Shown: positions 48,501 to 63,500, counted from the stretch's first letter. The stretch: 64,000 nt of DNA from Ignelater luminosus (GCA_011009095.1 VTPC01008715.1:212559-276558); one strand, 5' to 3'. Translations and numbers: made by a program. The notes: generated by a model from the letters alone, not told the origin.

Positions 48501-51500
48501 CTTGAAGTCTTGGCCTGCAAGATTACCCGATTTATCAATTCTGCACTGTTTTCAAGATACAGGGTGTCAAAATTTCTTGTTTTTAAGCTTGACACCCTGT
48601 AGATGAATGAAGATATCAAATACAAAACTAGGTAAAATAGTAGACATCTAAAAGTAGCAAGCATGTAGAAAATCTCATCCTGATATATCTCACCTTATTC
48701 TCGAAATATTGAAAAAATTTTAAATGAAACTTTGACACCCTTGCATCTCAGTAACGGTGCATTTCTGGACACTATTTTATTAACACCCTGTAGATTTGCA
48801 CGTACATTTTATTATGGTAAGTCTTTGTATAACATAAAACCACTCTGCAATACAGAGAAGGACTTTGATCCACTTGAAAATACATTGTGTTAAAAAAAAG
48901 GTTAAATTTTAAAATTGCATTTATTCAAAAATATAAAATTGTGACTTTCGATTGTTACTCCCATGTACTCTCCATGATTTCCTGTTGTTTGACAGGCATA
49001 ACATAAAGTGTTCATTTTTTTTTATAAATTTGATTTCAATTAATTTCTTTTTTATATTTTCACTGATATGTTCTTAATATTTATTTATAAATGAATACAT
49101 AAATATTACTTACCAGAGCTGCGCGTCTTTCGCCGTAACATACTGGCAGAAGATTGTGCTTTATCTCCTTTGCTACGTGTATTAAGTGCAGGTATAGTTC
49201 TCACAGAACTTCTTGTTTTGACAGGTCCTGCTTTTACATTTCCACCAAATGACGTTGATTTAAATTTTGTTCGTGCTGTATTGATACTATTTTTCCGCAC
49301 TTTCCCAGCCACTTCAATTAACGGTTCGTCACTATCTGAACTATCATCGACCAACTTTTTTCTCATATTATTGGGTTTATTTGGTGGTTCGACACCCATA
49401 CACGCTTTGATAAGTTCAGCTGCATTTTCCGAACACTTTCTTGGTTTTTTATTACGTGAATCTTCCAAGCTGTTATTAGAACTGTCAGATTCGTGCCTTT
49501 TTCTTTTGGGTGCAGGAATTCGAGCTTGCTTTGGGGGGACGGGTGAATTAAGTTCGGGACTACTTAATTTGGAAGAGGCACGAGTACGTAAAGCTCGTGT
49601 AAGAGGACTCGGTGAACTGGGATTTTGGTTTTCAGGAATATCTATAAGAAGTTGTTCTAATAGACTTTTTTTTGTGATTAGTAAAGAACAAGAATTGCTA
49701 TCGGAATCTGACAAACTAGGACTTTCGGAACCTCGGCTTTTATCAGGATTCGAATAAGTATATCTAGCAGGAGAAATGCGGATCGGTTGTGGTTCTAAAT
49801 CCTCCTCGTTTTGAGAAGATTTAATCGGAACTAAATTGACTTCCACCTGAGGAAGCTGTTCTTTTATAGGAGATGGTGATGAATGTGTCGTTAAAGTGAC
49901 AGTTCCTTGTTTAAGGCTATCTTGAAGTGCCGATGTCAAACCACAACACTGTTCTATTTTAGAATTACTACTATGTTTATTTTCATTTAAATCCTCTCCA
50001 TTTAAACCTTCCATTTTTGCTAACTGTGCCTCAATATCAAGAATGCTAGGCACTTGAGGCTTTGATTTCATGGTATCAGATATATCAGTATGCGGACTTT
50101 GGCTAGCTTGATTCGGTGACTTCTCACTGAGTGCATCCATACTTTCTATACCACTATCTTCACCCTGTCCTCCCGAATTTGGTGAACGGCCAACTTGTTT
50201 TTCTGTTAAATCAGGCTTCCGATCACTTATGATGCTCTTATTTAGTTCTGGTGGTTTATCTTTGATTGGTGATGGATCTGATAAAGTTTTTACTAATTCA
50301 TCTTCTTTTTCATTTTGCTGAAACTGACTATTTTCTACACTTTGAATATTCTCTGTCCGATGTGGAGGTCGTGGCACACCTTTTTCCGAATCTTCTAATA
50401 ATCTTTGCTTAAACTTGGCTTCCATATCTATTTCTCCCATAGGTAAAGAAGTTTGTTTTATTAATTTTTCAGCTACATTTTTAGCATAGCTTTTATTGCG
50501 ATTAAGCTCTTTTCCTTTGGAAGAATCCTTACATTTGACCTTTTCTTTTCTAGGCTTCTGAATCGGTAAAGGGGTAACAGTACCAGTATTAGTCGAACCC
50601 AAAACAAATAATTGCGATTCAATATCCACTTGATCCGTATGGCTAAGTCTTCTTTTTTTATCTCCTTGCGAAATACCGTTCGATTCCCCATACCTTTTAA
50701 TTGAATGCGCCAATTCTGAATCGCTACCCCTTCGTTCTTTAAAATGAGAATTATAAGAGTGCTTCCCAATTTCCTTATCTACTAGATGGCCACCTGTTAA
50801 TAAATTTTGCTCTCTATGTTCATGGCCGGATTTTATTTTCTTTATTTTTCGCTGCTCTGAGGCACTTCCTTTAGTATGATCGACTGTCATTAAAGCACTT
50901 ACACCACCTTCTATCATTACAGGCTGATCACTGATCATCGGAGATTCCTTCAACAACGAAGAACTTTTCTTTAACTTCATTGGGTCCTGAATTTTCCGTA
51001 TTTTAGATTTTGAGGCACTGTCATCAGAATTAATTTTAATTTTTTTCCTATTGTTGATCACTGCATGATTACGTCCTCGCAGTGAGATATGTAAAGGGGG
51101 CACTCTCAGTTCTTCTCCTGATACAACGCTCAGCGCCTTTTTTGGAGACGAATTAACAAAGCTTAAGTCTACTTTATATCCTCCTGTATTAACTGGTTCT
51201 GATTTTTCTAATTTAAGACGCAATTTAATCTTTTCAGTAGGTTTTAAATTCGGAGAATCACGCCCTCTTTCTCTATTTCTTGTACATTTTAACCTCGAAT
51301 TTTTACTACTATCACTGTGGGTAGACCTACTTTCACTGTCACTTTGGTCGGTGGTATCAGGTCTACTCATAGAATTAGTATCTTCATCAGAAGTAACTGC
51401 TGGTGAAGGCAAACCCATAAATATGTCACTAGGTTCATCTGTATCACTATCACTATTAACATGCGGTTCTAATTCACCAGTTAATGGATTAATAAGGTAA

Positions 51501-54500
51501 TTACAACGAGTGCTTGTATTTGTTAACTCTTCTGGAATACTGGGTGGACTTCTGGCTAATTCGCGTTCTAAACTAGGAAGCAGTTGATCCAAATCTGTTG
51601 CTTTTAGTTCAGTGAGTGATGGTGTTAATTCCAAAAGTTGCGGCATAGGTTGAGCTATTGGTTCAAATGGCCGTGCTATGTATGGTGGTGGACAAGGTCG
51701 AAACGACGGTGCAGCTGTTCGCACAGGCACAGTTGTATTTCTGCTAGGTGTAGCAGAGTTTGATAGATGAGATATATTCGAGGCGCTAGTACATGGAATG
51801 GTACTAGTGGTAAGAGGTAACGCATTAGAAAAATGAGGTTGAGGTCTAGATGCGTTGGTAATGTGATTAGAAGTTTGGGATTCGTTACATTTAGGCAAAG
51901 TATTATTAGATTTCTGAATGCTCGAATGTAGTACTGTATTTGTTTGTCTTGTAGATGTATTTGTAGGACTGGCATTAGCTGTACAACTAATGGGAAGAGC
52001 CGGAGTTGTATGTGAACTATTAGAATTATGTAGCACGTGGTTTTGATGCGAGTTACTAGAAACTGATACTGAAGAATTGCACTGGGTTACACATGATAAA
52101 GGTAAAACATTAGAATGTGAATTAGTTAACAGAGTAGAAAAATTAGAAACACTGGATACAGAAGTAGAATGCACAGTAGCTAATGGTGTAGAAGATACTA
52201 TGATGTTATTAGTTTTCATAGTGGCATTTGGTACGACACTTTTCTTCAAAAACGTTGCTGGTGTTGTAACAGGAGTTTTCATAGATACAGTGTCTTGGGT
52301 ACAAGAAGCTGTTGCTGAATATTTAAAAGTAGATGAAGAAATAACTGTTCCATTAGTTTGCACTGTTGATCCACTTGCACTAGTCAAGATTACATGTTCT
52401 GGTTCTGATTTACACGGCTTCAAATTGGCACCATCATTTTGTAGCAAATTCACCAAAAGTGGACTAGAGATGGTGATCGGTGGGTGCTTCCCTGGGTATG
52501 GCGGTGGAGGTGTACTATAATTATTTGTTCCCAATGGTAAATTTTCTCTATTGTGTATAGCTTGATTCATGCTAGTAAAAGGGAACGGGCCAGAATATGT
52601 TCTTGCACTGGGTAGGGCAGACGTTGAAGCCATATTTTGTGCAGGTACTTTTGGAACTACAGTGTCAGTAGGACACACCACATTGGGTGAACGGAATTGT
52701 ACTTTTTCCGTAGATGTGGTAAGAGATGTACTAGACATTTGGGTTTCTCCAGTAATATGCGATAAACTTGCATCTGCATTTGAAGTGGAACTGTTGCTTT
52801 CATCTGTAACAAAACACATATTTTAATTTTTTCTCGTTTCAATGATCTTTTTCAAAATCTAGTTGAGAAGATACTACGAAAAACTATCATCCTATAGTCT
52901 TTTATCTTAACATTTCTTACAGAACTTCTACATATAACACAATCAATGAATATCCTCTAATTCAAGCAAATGGTTTTGCATCAGGTGTGTCAACGTTATA
53001 TCTTTTGATAGCATGTCCCATTGATTTTTAACAAATAGAAGTAAATTCAAATTTGAGACGTTGCAGTTAAATAATTGTTTATTTTAAACAGCAACTGTAG
53101 AACTTACATCTTGTTATACAATCAGAATGAATTTTAAAGTAACATATACCATTAGCTAATAGTTGATCGTGTTAAAACTAGCAAAAATTAAAATTTATTT
53201 GGTTACAAAAGAGATCTAACCATTGCAGAAATACTTTAACTCACTAATTTTTTGCAATCTTTGAACCTCAGTTGTAACCAAACTACTACACTTACAACAA
53301 AAATAAGTAGAATCTATCTTATAGAGAAAAATATGTTCTATATTTTTTGTCTCTACAAATTAAAGACGTATTTTTGCAGTCTAAATAGACTAACACAGTT
53401 ACAAGGACATGAAGTTGGTCGCAGTCATGGATACATCTTGTCACGATTCTAATGATGTAAACATGATAGGGTTATTTTGGTTTTGATTTTTTTGCGTTGA
53501 ATGCTGCTGTGACCAACTGTAATAATTGCTGTTCATCTTCAAAATTTTAGTTGAACACATGCTTCTTGACATAACCCACAGGAAAGAAATCTAACGGTGT
53601 TAGATCAGGTGATAGTGTAGGCCAGGGTACTGCAGAATGCATTAATTTATAGCATAAGAAATCAAAATAACCTATCATGTTTAAATCATTAGAATCGTGA
53701 CAAGAGCTATCCAAAACAATTTTCAATTGTTTTTCCGCCTATTTAACAGAATGAGGTTGATGACGGTTACTCGAAACTGAAACTTTGTACAGGAATTTTG
53801 TTAGTGTATTTTAATAGAGATCAAAAAGTGGCTTTAGTTTTCCAATATCTGTTTAAATAAATAAAAGAAAAAATAATAACAAAAATCGAGAATTCTACTT
53901 TTTTTTTAAATCTCTGAAACTATTCAAGATATCTAGATTTTGCAAACGCCAACAAAAACGTCTTATAAATAGCCAACTTTCATCCCATTTAATTGATCTT
54001 GTATCTCTTACCGTTTCCAAGATCCCCATGCTGTGCATCCTTATCTTGGACACGCTGTATACTTGAATCATTTGTTCTCATACATTTTCATTTCAATAAA
54101 AGTTATTTTAAAAAAGGTAGTGCATCTCTTTTATTGGCACAGAGTGTACACTGAGCAATTTCAGCATTTGATGATAACTCAATTAGAAGATACTTGAAGA
54201 AAGGTGTGTGCATAATACATGTTATGTGCACAGTTCAGCAGCAACACCAAATAGGCCTGTAAATTTTCACAATCAACTATTTCTATTAATTATCTGTGAT
54301 TGTCACTATATGACATGTATTATGCACACTACTGCGTTGTCTTAAGAGGCTTACACCCCTCTGTCCCAGCCCATGACTTCCTGGAAGAGCTAACTAAACT
54401 TGGTCAGAAGCCTCGCAGCATAATCAATATAAAACACAGAGTTAGTAAAGAGCCACTACAATTGTTCTATGTAGACCTGGAACCAGGAGACAACAATAAA

Positions 54501-57500
54501 GACATTTACAAGCTCGAGGCATTAAATCATACTATAAAAGGTGGAACCTCCACGAAAGAAAAAAGGTATTGTCCAATGCATCCGCCGTCAAGAATACAGA
54601 CACGCCAAGACCTACTGCTTGAAGGCATACAGATGTTTGGAGAGCGGCAACTTCAGGACTCTAAAACATGCATAAAACACACACACACCGGCTACGTGTG
54701 CACATGTAACGGTAGTCACCCATGTAACTACAAAGGGTGTGCAGTGTACAAAGACCTAATAAATGCACAAAACAAAAACATCTGGGAATGCAAAGCATAA
54801 CCTCAATGAACTCCATTTTGTTACTTTTTTTCAGATTTCGGCGGCCATTTTGACCATGTTCCCAAAGAGTTATTAAAAAACGAACATACCACGTTATCTT
54901 TAGTTTTTGATGTAGAATCTAAATCTGAAGTCAAGATTTCAAAATATGACAAAAATGCGGACTTACAGACAGACAGACTTCGCAAATTCAGTAACGATTC
55001 CTTCGGAGTTCGTTGAATATAAAACAAACAAATCACCAGAACTATACTGTAAACCATCAAACACCACATCCGATACTTCCACAAGGACTTACTTATGTGC
55101 AAGTAACCAACGAAGCACCCAACGCAAACAACAGCCAAAATGGAGACAAACTAAAAACCATATCAAGTACCTTCCTCAATGAATTCAAAAACATTGCGCA
55201 AGTGCTAAACCAAAACAGCATACTATCCATGCTCACAACAGTCATAAATAAAGTGGCATAATGGCTTCCTCGCTTAGAGTTGCAGACTGGAATGCAAACA
55301 GGCTGACAAACCACATACAAGAATTAACATATTTCTAACACTTAATAAAATAAATATCCTCCTAATATCAGAAGACCATGCCATCAAACGTACTGCAGTA
55401 AAAATTCCATACTATACTGTTAACTATATGAACCATCTAGACCAAGGAGCACATGCAGGATCAGCCATCATAATAAGTATAGCTATAAACCAGCTTGAAT
55501 CATATACCACACCCAAAATACAATGTACCACCATAAAAGCACATTTAAGCCATAGGCCTATAACCATTGCAGCCATCTACTCTCCTCCTCGACACAATAT
55601 TTCATATGATGAATACAAAGACCTCTTTTCACTCAGACCACACTTCCTGGTTGCCGGGGACTGGAATGCCAAGAATACTTCCTGCGGTTCGAGACTCAAC
55701 ACTCCCAAAGGATAAAATCTCCTTCCACACCACAGTATGAATTATCTGTTGACTGGCAAACTGACCTACTGGCCATCAGACCCCAACAAAAGACCTGACC
55801 TAATTGACTTCACTATAACTAAAGGGATTGTGATATAAAAGCTAAAAACCATAGCTCATTTATAATTACAATAAGTACCAAAGCCATTCTAAACCTATTC
55901 CCAAGTTGATTTCAAAACACACAAATTGGGATAAATTCCAAAATGTTCTAAATAACACTATCAACTTAAACTCGAGACTAAAAGTACCTCAAGACCTTAA
56001 AACAGCGATTGAACATTTCACTAATTCATTCTAATCCAGTAATGCCACAGACTAATGAATTACATCATGGCATGCATGAAAGAGAAGAAAATGTGTCCTG
56101 TTTTTTTAGACGTGCAGCAGACCTTCGACAAAGTCTGGCACGAGGGACTGCTGTACAAAATAAAGAGACTTCTCCCTACTGAAATACATTTGCTGCTAAA
56201 ATCATACTTATCCGAAAGATTTGTTCAAGTTAAAATAAACAGTGCTATCTCTAACCACCTACTCATTAGCTCAGGAGTTCCACAGGGCAGCGTGCTAGGT
56301 CCACTTCTCTACCTCATCTACAGGGCAGATATACCTGTAACAAACGACACAGTTGTAGCGATGTTTGCAGACGACATTGCTATTATGTCTGCACATTGGG
56401 ATCCAATACTAGCATCCGAAGGCCTACAACATCATCTAGACCTGCTACAAGACTGGTTTAACCAATGGAGAATCAAAATAAACGGTGACAAATCAACTCA
56501 AATTATATTCATTAATCGGCGCAGCAACTGCTCCCAGGTCAGTATAAACAGCTCTCCAATTCCTGTTAAATCAGAAGTCAAGTACCTAAGACTGCATCTC
56601 GATGAGAAACTCACATGGAAGGCACATATCAAAGCCATGAAACAGCAACTAACACTAAAAACCAAACAAATGAATTGGTTGATTGGCAGACGTTCCAAAC
56701 TATCCATCAAGAGTAAAGTACTACTATACAAAGCCATACTGAAACCTATATGGTCATACGGTGTAGAACTCTGGGGCTGTACCAAACCAACCAATACAAA
56801 AATACTGCAGACATTCCAGTCCAAAAAGCTTCGCACAATGCTGAATGCACCCTGGCTTGTTTTGAATCATGACAGACCATGCTAACGAAGTAATTGGAGT
56901 TTTACCCAGCCAACACCTAGAAGAAAGAAGATTAAAAAGAATCTGGCCTATTGATCTCGTTACTTAATCCATGGTGAGTCTTTACTGAACAGTCTTCCCT
57001 ACGAGATATCAAGCTATTATCACATTTACTTATTACTTGGCACTTTTTAAATGAGTAAATTGTAAATTTGTGATAAATAAGAAAAAAAAAAATGTAAGTT
57101 TGAAAAACAGTGTCACAAATTGAAGAATTTTACATTTTTACTTTGGAAGCCGTTTGGAAATATTATTTGTAGGATAGCAATCAAGTTATAAAAAGGAATT
57201 ATTAAATTTCCTTTTAATCTGCTCCTTACTTTTTTCTGACATTTAAGTGTAAAAAACTTCACTCATCGTACACTATATCATACTTAAATTTGGTTAAAAG
57301 AAATTCTAAGTACGCCAGTTGAGATGGTTAGTCCCACATGCAAACTGTATTTTTCGAAACACCAGCAGCATACCATTCAATAAAGTTAGTAAGAACTTGA
57401 GAAAATTGGGTCTGCATGTTGTTACTTCAGTTAGCTTTGCATCTATTTTTAGATATTATACAGATTATCTGCAATTTGTTTATACTTTGAAATAGAGTTC

Positions 57501-60500
57501 TGCAATTATATATTTGCCATTTTACAACTAAATGGAATGCCCAAGGATACTCCTTGTTTTATGGGAAGTTATAATAGTAACTTTATTTTTTTAAATAGCA
57601 CCCTGTATATATTTGATTTTGCTTTAAATACTATTTCCATTGATATGGCATTTGTGGTATTACGTTTTAAGATAACCCAGAAATGCTCAATTTCTCTAAA
57701 ATAGGAGGCGAGGGGCATGATTTAACACATCTTTTTGAGAATTTTTGTCAACTACTCTGTAAACCACAAAGAATGGTCGCTTTTCTTTTTAATTCAAAAT
57801 GTTGCTTCTTGAATCCATACAGTTACTATTGTACTGGACTAAATTACCATAATAAAAATTATCTTTAGAAACTAAATTTCACCCCCCTCCACTAAACCTC
57901 CATCAAGTTTTATGCACTTTTTGATCCACTTTCTGTTATTTATAACAACTCTACACAGTTCTCCTTGCGTTATTTCGCAGCATGCTTGACGAATTTTATT
58001 ACAGAGGTTTTCTCTATTATGGATCAAAAAGTGCATAAGACTTGATGGCTTCTAAAGATAATTTTTATTATGATAATTTAGTCCAGTAAAATAGGAACTG
58101 TATGGATTTCATAATAATTTCATAAAAAAATAAAAATAAGAATTTTTTAGCGAAAATTTGGATTTCAACTATTTTTGTGATTCTGAACAACTTTTCGTAG
58201 TAACTTTCTAAGATAAAACTAGGCCTACTATGACTTTTCAATTTCTTGCATTTATTTTTGATTGCAGTAGGCTGGTGATTTTTAGTAAAATTATTTAGTT
58301 TGTAAAAATTGTTCTTTTAAGTGGTAGTATATTTGACCAAAATTTGAAATAGATCATAAAATAAATAAGGCAGATACAGGGGTGTGAACTTGAGAAGTGA
58401 AACACACTGTATGTGTACGATTCATAGGATCTGAATTCTAACAACTTGATTAATGATGTTTATTTTTGAACTTTCCGTTATTTAATGTTATTAAGTAGCG
58501 TCTTAATAGTATATTCAGTAATATTAATTATGCATTATTTCCATCACAATTGGTAACAAGTTCATTTTTAAGTTCACACAGTCAACAAAAGTTACAAAAT
58601 ATTACCCCCTACTATTAGTAATTAGAACTGAGGTTATAACACCGACATCTAGAAATTTGTATAGTGTGTCCAAGATAAAGATGCATAGCATGGGGATCTT
58701 GGAAACGGTAAGAGATACAGGATCGGTTAAATGGGTAGAAAGTTGGCTATTTATAGGACCTTTTTGTTGGCGTTTGCAAAATCTAGGTATCTTGGATAGT
58801 TTCAGAGATATTTAAAAAAAGTAGATTTCTCGATTTTCGTTATTAATTTTTATTTTATTTATTTGAAGAGATGCTTTTTGTTCTTTATTAAAATACGCTA
58901 ACAAAATTCCTGTACAACGTTTCGGTTTCGAGTAACCATCATCAATCTCATTTTTTTAAATAGGCGGTAAAACAATTGAAAATTGTTTTGGATAGCTTTT
59001 GTTGTCACGATTCTAATGATGTAAACATAACAGGGTTATTTTAATTTCTTATGCTATAAATTAATGCATTCTGCAGCACCTTGGCCTGCACGATCACCTG
59101 ATCTAACACCGTTAGATTTCTTTCCTCTGGGGTTATGTCAAGAATGATATGCTCAACCAAAATTTTGAAGATGAACAGCAATTATTACAGTTGGCCATAG
59201 CAGCATTCAACACAAAAAAATCAAAAACAAAATAACCCTATCATGTTTACATCATTAGAATTGTGACAAGAGCTATTCAAAACAATTTTCAATTTTTTTT
59301 CCGCCTATTTAAAAAAATGAGGTTGGTGATGGTTACTCGAAACTGAAACGTTGTACAGGAATTTTGTTAGTGTATTTTAATAGAGAACAAAAAATGGCAA
59401 TGGAAAGTGGTTTTAGTTTTCCGATATCTCTTCAAATAAAAGAAAAAAATAATAATAACAAAAATCGAGAAATCTAATTCTTTTAAATATCTCTGAAACT
59501 ATCCAAGATATCTAGATTTTGCAAACGGCAACAAAAAGGTCCTATAAATAGCCAACTTTCATTCCGTTTAACCGATGCTGTATCTCTTACTGTTTCCAAG
59601 AACCCGATGCTGTGCATCCTTATCTTGGACACACTGTATATTTCAAATTTCAAAACCATCTATTTTCTTGACACACAGAATTAATGACATCAACAATGAA
59701 ATATTTCAAAATAACAGTTAATTGCCAAAAAATGCCCCAGACTAAAAGTTTTAGTAAAACTTTTTTAACTAAGCAACTGTGATGAATACGGCCCAAAAAG
59801 TTTAAAATTGCAGCCAGTATAGATTTACTACATAAAAATATGGGCAGATAAATTAAAAAAGTAAATTGATAAAGAAGAGAATACAGAATATAAATGGTAA
59901 ATTAAGAAAAGGATAAGATGAAAAAGAAAAAAAAAGAAAGATCCTGAGACAGACAGGAGAAAGCAAATGATGCAACAAACATTGAAGAGAGAACAAAATA
60001 ACAGAAGTAGAGAAGGAGAAAAATGGAGGAAGAAAGGCAATATAAAGAGCAAAAAGAAAAAAATCAAGTGAGATATAAGTAAGTCAAAAATAGTTCAGAA
60101 TAGAATGGCAGAAGAAAAAAAGAGGTGTAGAAAGAAAGTAGAGAAATAAACGCATGCAGTAATAGAAGAAAAATAAGGTAACAGAGATAGAGAAAAGACA
60201 AGATTAACAGAAAAGGAAAGCAAAAGATAGAAGATGGAGAAAGGCAAACTCAGAATAACTAGATTTTTATGTCAATTGCAGAGTTTTATTTTATTATTAT
60301 TTATAATTGATGTGTTGGTAACCATTTCTTCATTTTTCATATCTTACTTTCAATCATTTCTAGCAACAAAAAAAATATTAAGTACTGAAATGATATGTCA
60401 TTCTTGGAAGTTAATATCTGATTATTTTTTGATAACAGTTTTGAATTAACGCAATGAATCTTATCTTGAATTTATATGCAATTTTCCCCATAGAAGATCA

Positions 60501-63500
60501 AGCTTTTCTTCATAGATCAGAGAAAAAGCACTAATGAACCAAGTTTGAACTTTAGCACTGTTCAACGCTCAACATGTTTAGTTTTGATTACTGCTAACTA
60601 TTATCCCAACAATGCAACCATGCATACCTGCGATTTAATATTTATATTTTGAAGACTTAAGTTATGTTTCTTAAGTTTTATTAATATCAACATAAAATCA
60701 TTTAAAATAAAAACCCTTTGTTTATTACCCATTTTTGCTTATATTGAATATTAAGTGACAGCAAACTAAATCAAATTCTTCTACATTTTTTAAATTATTT
60801 GAGGTTAGGTTACAAGAACTAAGTGTAAGTGCAACTCAACATGAAAAACACTGCTGACGAGATCTACCAACAGTTGCAAGTCAGAATTTAATGAACATGT
60901 TTATTCAGAGACTCACAGTGGATCAATATACTCAACAGTTGCCAACAGTCATGTTTGCAACCACATCTAATGTCATAGAAACACTAATAACTACAGGTGC
61001 ATTGCAAAGTATGAGTAATTTACACAAGATTTTATTTCAGATGATTGAGAAATGTAGAAGAAAAGAAAAAGATTTATTTTGCTGCTTCTCTTTTAACATT
61101 TAATTTTACGAGTTATACATAACTAAAACAAGATTAAAATTTGAAAGAATAAATCTAACTTTTAATGATGTTATGGGTTTTAACCCAATGGATGTCAAAA
61201 GGTCAACACCCAGTGGATGTTTTCAATCTGTCAAAAGTCATTTCTAAATGAGTGCTATAATCAATGACATCTAAAGGGTGTTTTCCTTGGGTGTCATCAA
61301 TTATTTGTTTGCAGTTGTTTTTTGTTTTGGTATGTTATGGCTTCTAGCACAACTATCTCTAGTGTTCCATGCTATGGTACTGGAAGCCCATGGCCTTGTC
61401 AGGATTTAATTAGTAAAAAACTGAGTTGACTTTAAGGAGGCCCTTTGCATATTTGTAAAAATGACACTTAAATCACTACAATGGTAATAAAAATAAATAA
61501 TTAACAAAATTAACAAAACATAGCATTCTTAAGACGTTGACGAAAATTAAATCAGGTTACAATAACCGTGGAAACAATTATTGAAAAAATCATATGCATA
61601 GTAAAGAGTGATCTGGTTAACCAATGTGAATTTTCATATATGTATGCCATAAGCAAACAAATTTAAAAAATGTTATTGCAGTTACTTCCTTTCTTAAAAC
61701 AATTTAGCTTTAGTTGTATTACTTTTTTATGAGAAATTATTAATATTTTCAGGTTATGTTATATAAATTTAGAACATTATACATTTCCTAATAATTATTA
61801 ATAAAGACAGTTACCCTTGTTTGCAAGAAAAAAAGCATAAATGTAGTATACATAGAACATCAGGTGTCCATGGTTACAAAGATTGATTTATATATGCCCA
61901 GGTTTTAGTTGTATGCTTTTTTTATTGCAAATGAGTGTATGTAACCTAACTTTCTTTAAGTGATGTTTAAGAAAGACTTCATTGTAATGTTTTAAATTTT
62001 CATTTGCACTTTTTTTTACCAACAGCTATTTTAATTTTTAAAAAAATTTAGTTAGCTTTAAAACCATTTTTTAAAAATATTTTCAGCGATCTTCATTTAT
62101 TCAAATTAAAATTCAAGCTCTGAATTGCCTTTATTTTTGAGATTACTTTGATCTACTTGGCAAATACTAAAATTTATCAAAATTAATTGCTCGATCATAA
62201 AGGTCTTATAAAATATACAATTTTATACTTGAATTTTCTTTGTTAAATTAAATGGTCAGAAACAAAGTGTAAAATCTTTTCTGTGAAACAATGGTACTCT
62301 CAATCACATTTATTCAAAATCTAAATTTTTATCTACCAGTTCACACTTGTAGAAAAACCTCCATAACAAATCAAAATTTATAATATTGATTTCTATTGAG
62401 TGAATTAATAATATAATAATTAATAATTGCAACTGTTTTTTAGGTTGGAATATCTATAAGTTGGTAATTTACCAATCTGATTGTCACTTACATTGTCAAC
62501 CTAATAAAATAAAATAACAATCATTTACACTGGCTGTTATTTTTTATTTTTACAGCAGATATAACTTTGATTTTTAAAAATCAAATTAAAAAAATTTAAA
62601 ATGACTAAGAAAGAATTAAATTAAACCTTAAAATTCATTCAAGAAAACTAGTGAGAAATAAAGTTTATTTGCAATAAACAATTTATTAAACAAACCTGCA
62701 CATTCATTCATTATCTTTTAGTCTGTTTCAATGAAACTCCAACATATCTTGAATATTTATAGATAAGAATTTTTAATTTTGCTTCAATTTTATCATTTGC
62801 TCAAAGCAATTTTTTTGAAACATTTAATACATGCAGATAAGAATATTTTTTAAATAAACTTGATGAAAATACCAAAACATGATTTATAAAAAGAAATACT
62901 ACGCAGACTTTGGTTTAACATATAAAACCAGGTATATGCTGGTTATAGATAAAACAAAGTTGCATGTATTTGATTTTACACGAGTCGTGGTATCACCATC
63001 TTGACCAATACAGACAATACTATAACATAAAATTTGAGTAAAACTACCAATCAAGATGCAAAACCACAATAACTAAAAATTATAATAAAACTTTGTTTTA
63101 TTGATTTATTAATTTTGATATAATCCACACTTTTATACAACCTGAACTATCCTACCTACCAAATAATAGTCAAAAGTTTTGCAATTATCAGAGTTAAGTA
63201 AAACTAATACTACATAATCTTTACCTTGCTGTGTTGTTCTTAATATAATTTCTTGAGGTTCTGGTCCAGCTAAACGAAGTGAGATAACTTGGTCTCCTTC
63301 AACTTGAACACTTAATATACCCAATGCCCGTAATTGCTGTGAACCTTCACTGGCAAGATGTCGAAGTCGGATTGCTGCTTCACGAGGAATAGACAGCGTA
63401 ACCCTTACAGAATTCCACGGCTCCAGTTTGCGAATATACCACTTTCCACCCAACAAATCTTGAAGATTATCAATTACACGTTCTAACTGTCGAGGAAACG

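Larger units (their letters stand above)
54300..57092 (+). mobile_element. Jockey-clade non-LTR retrotransposon relic
   Basis: Parts appear in the expected order: ORF1 zinc-knuckle gag (54318..54800), endonuclease (55261..55715), reverse transcriptase (56055..56885), and an A-rich tail after AATAAGAAAAAAAAAA at about 57080..57092. The 5' end begins inside ORF1, so it is 5'-truncated. A dispersed repeat (54777..55015) sits between ORF1 and ORF2. It is in the NCOA6 second coding intron, antisense to the gene. Confidence 0.82.

Noticed and set aside
49106..49114. NCOA6 ending at SSGK with the TAA at 49106
   Set aside because: The stop lies in a strong splice donor and a phase-matched downstream exon gives a family-like C-terminus.
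49170..49757. 195-codon + strand frame
   Set aside because: It is the antisense shadow of the NCOA6 large exon; the minus frame has strong family matches.
52077..52826. Two + strand frames (147 and 85 codons)
   Set aside because: Antisense shadows of the Ser/Thr-rich part of NCOA6.
59828..60067. 79-codon minus frame rich in Phe/Leu
   Set aside because: Artefact of the pyrimidine-rich strand of the purine tract.
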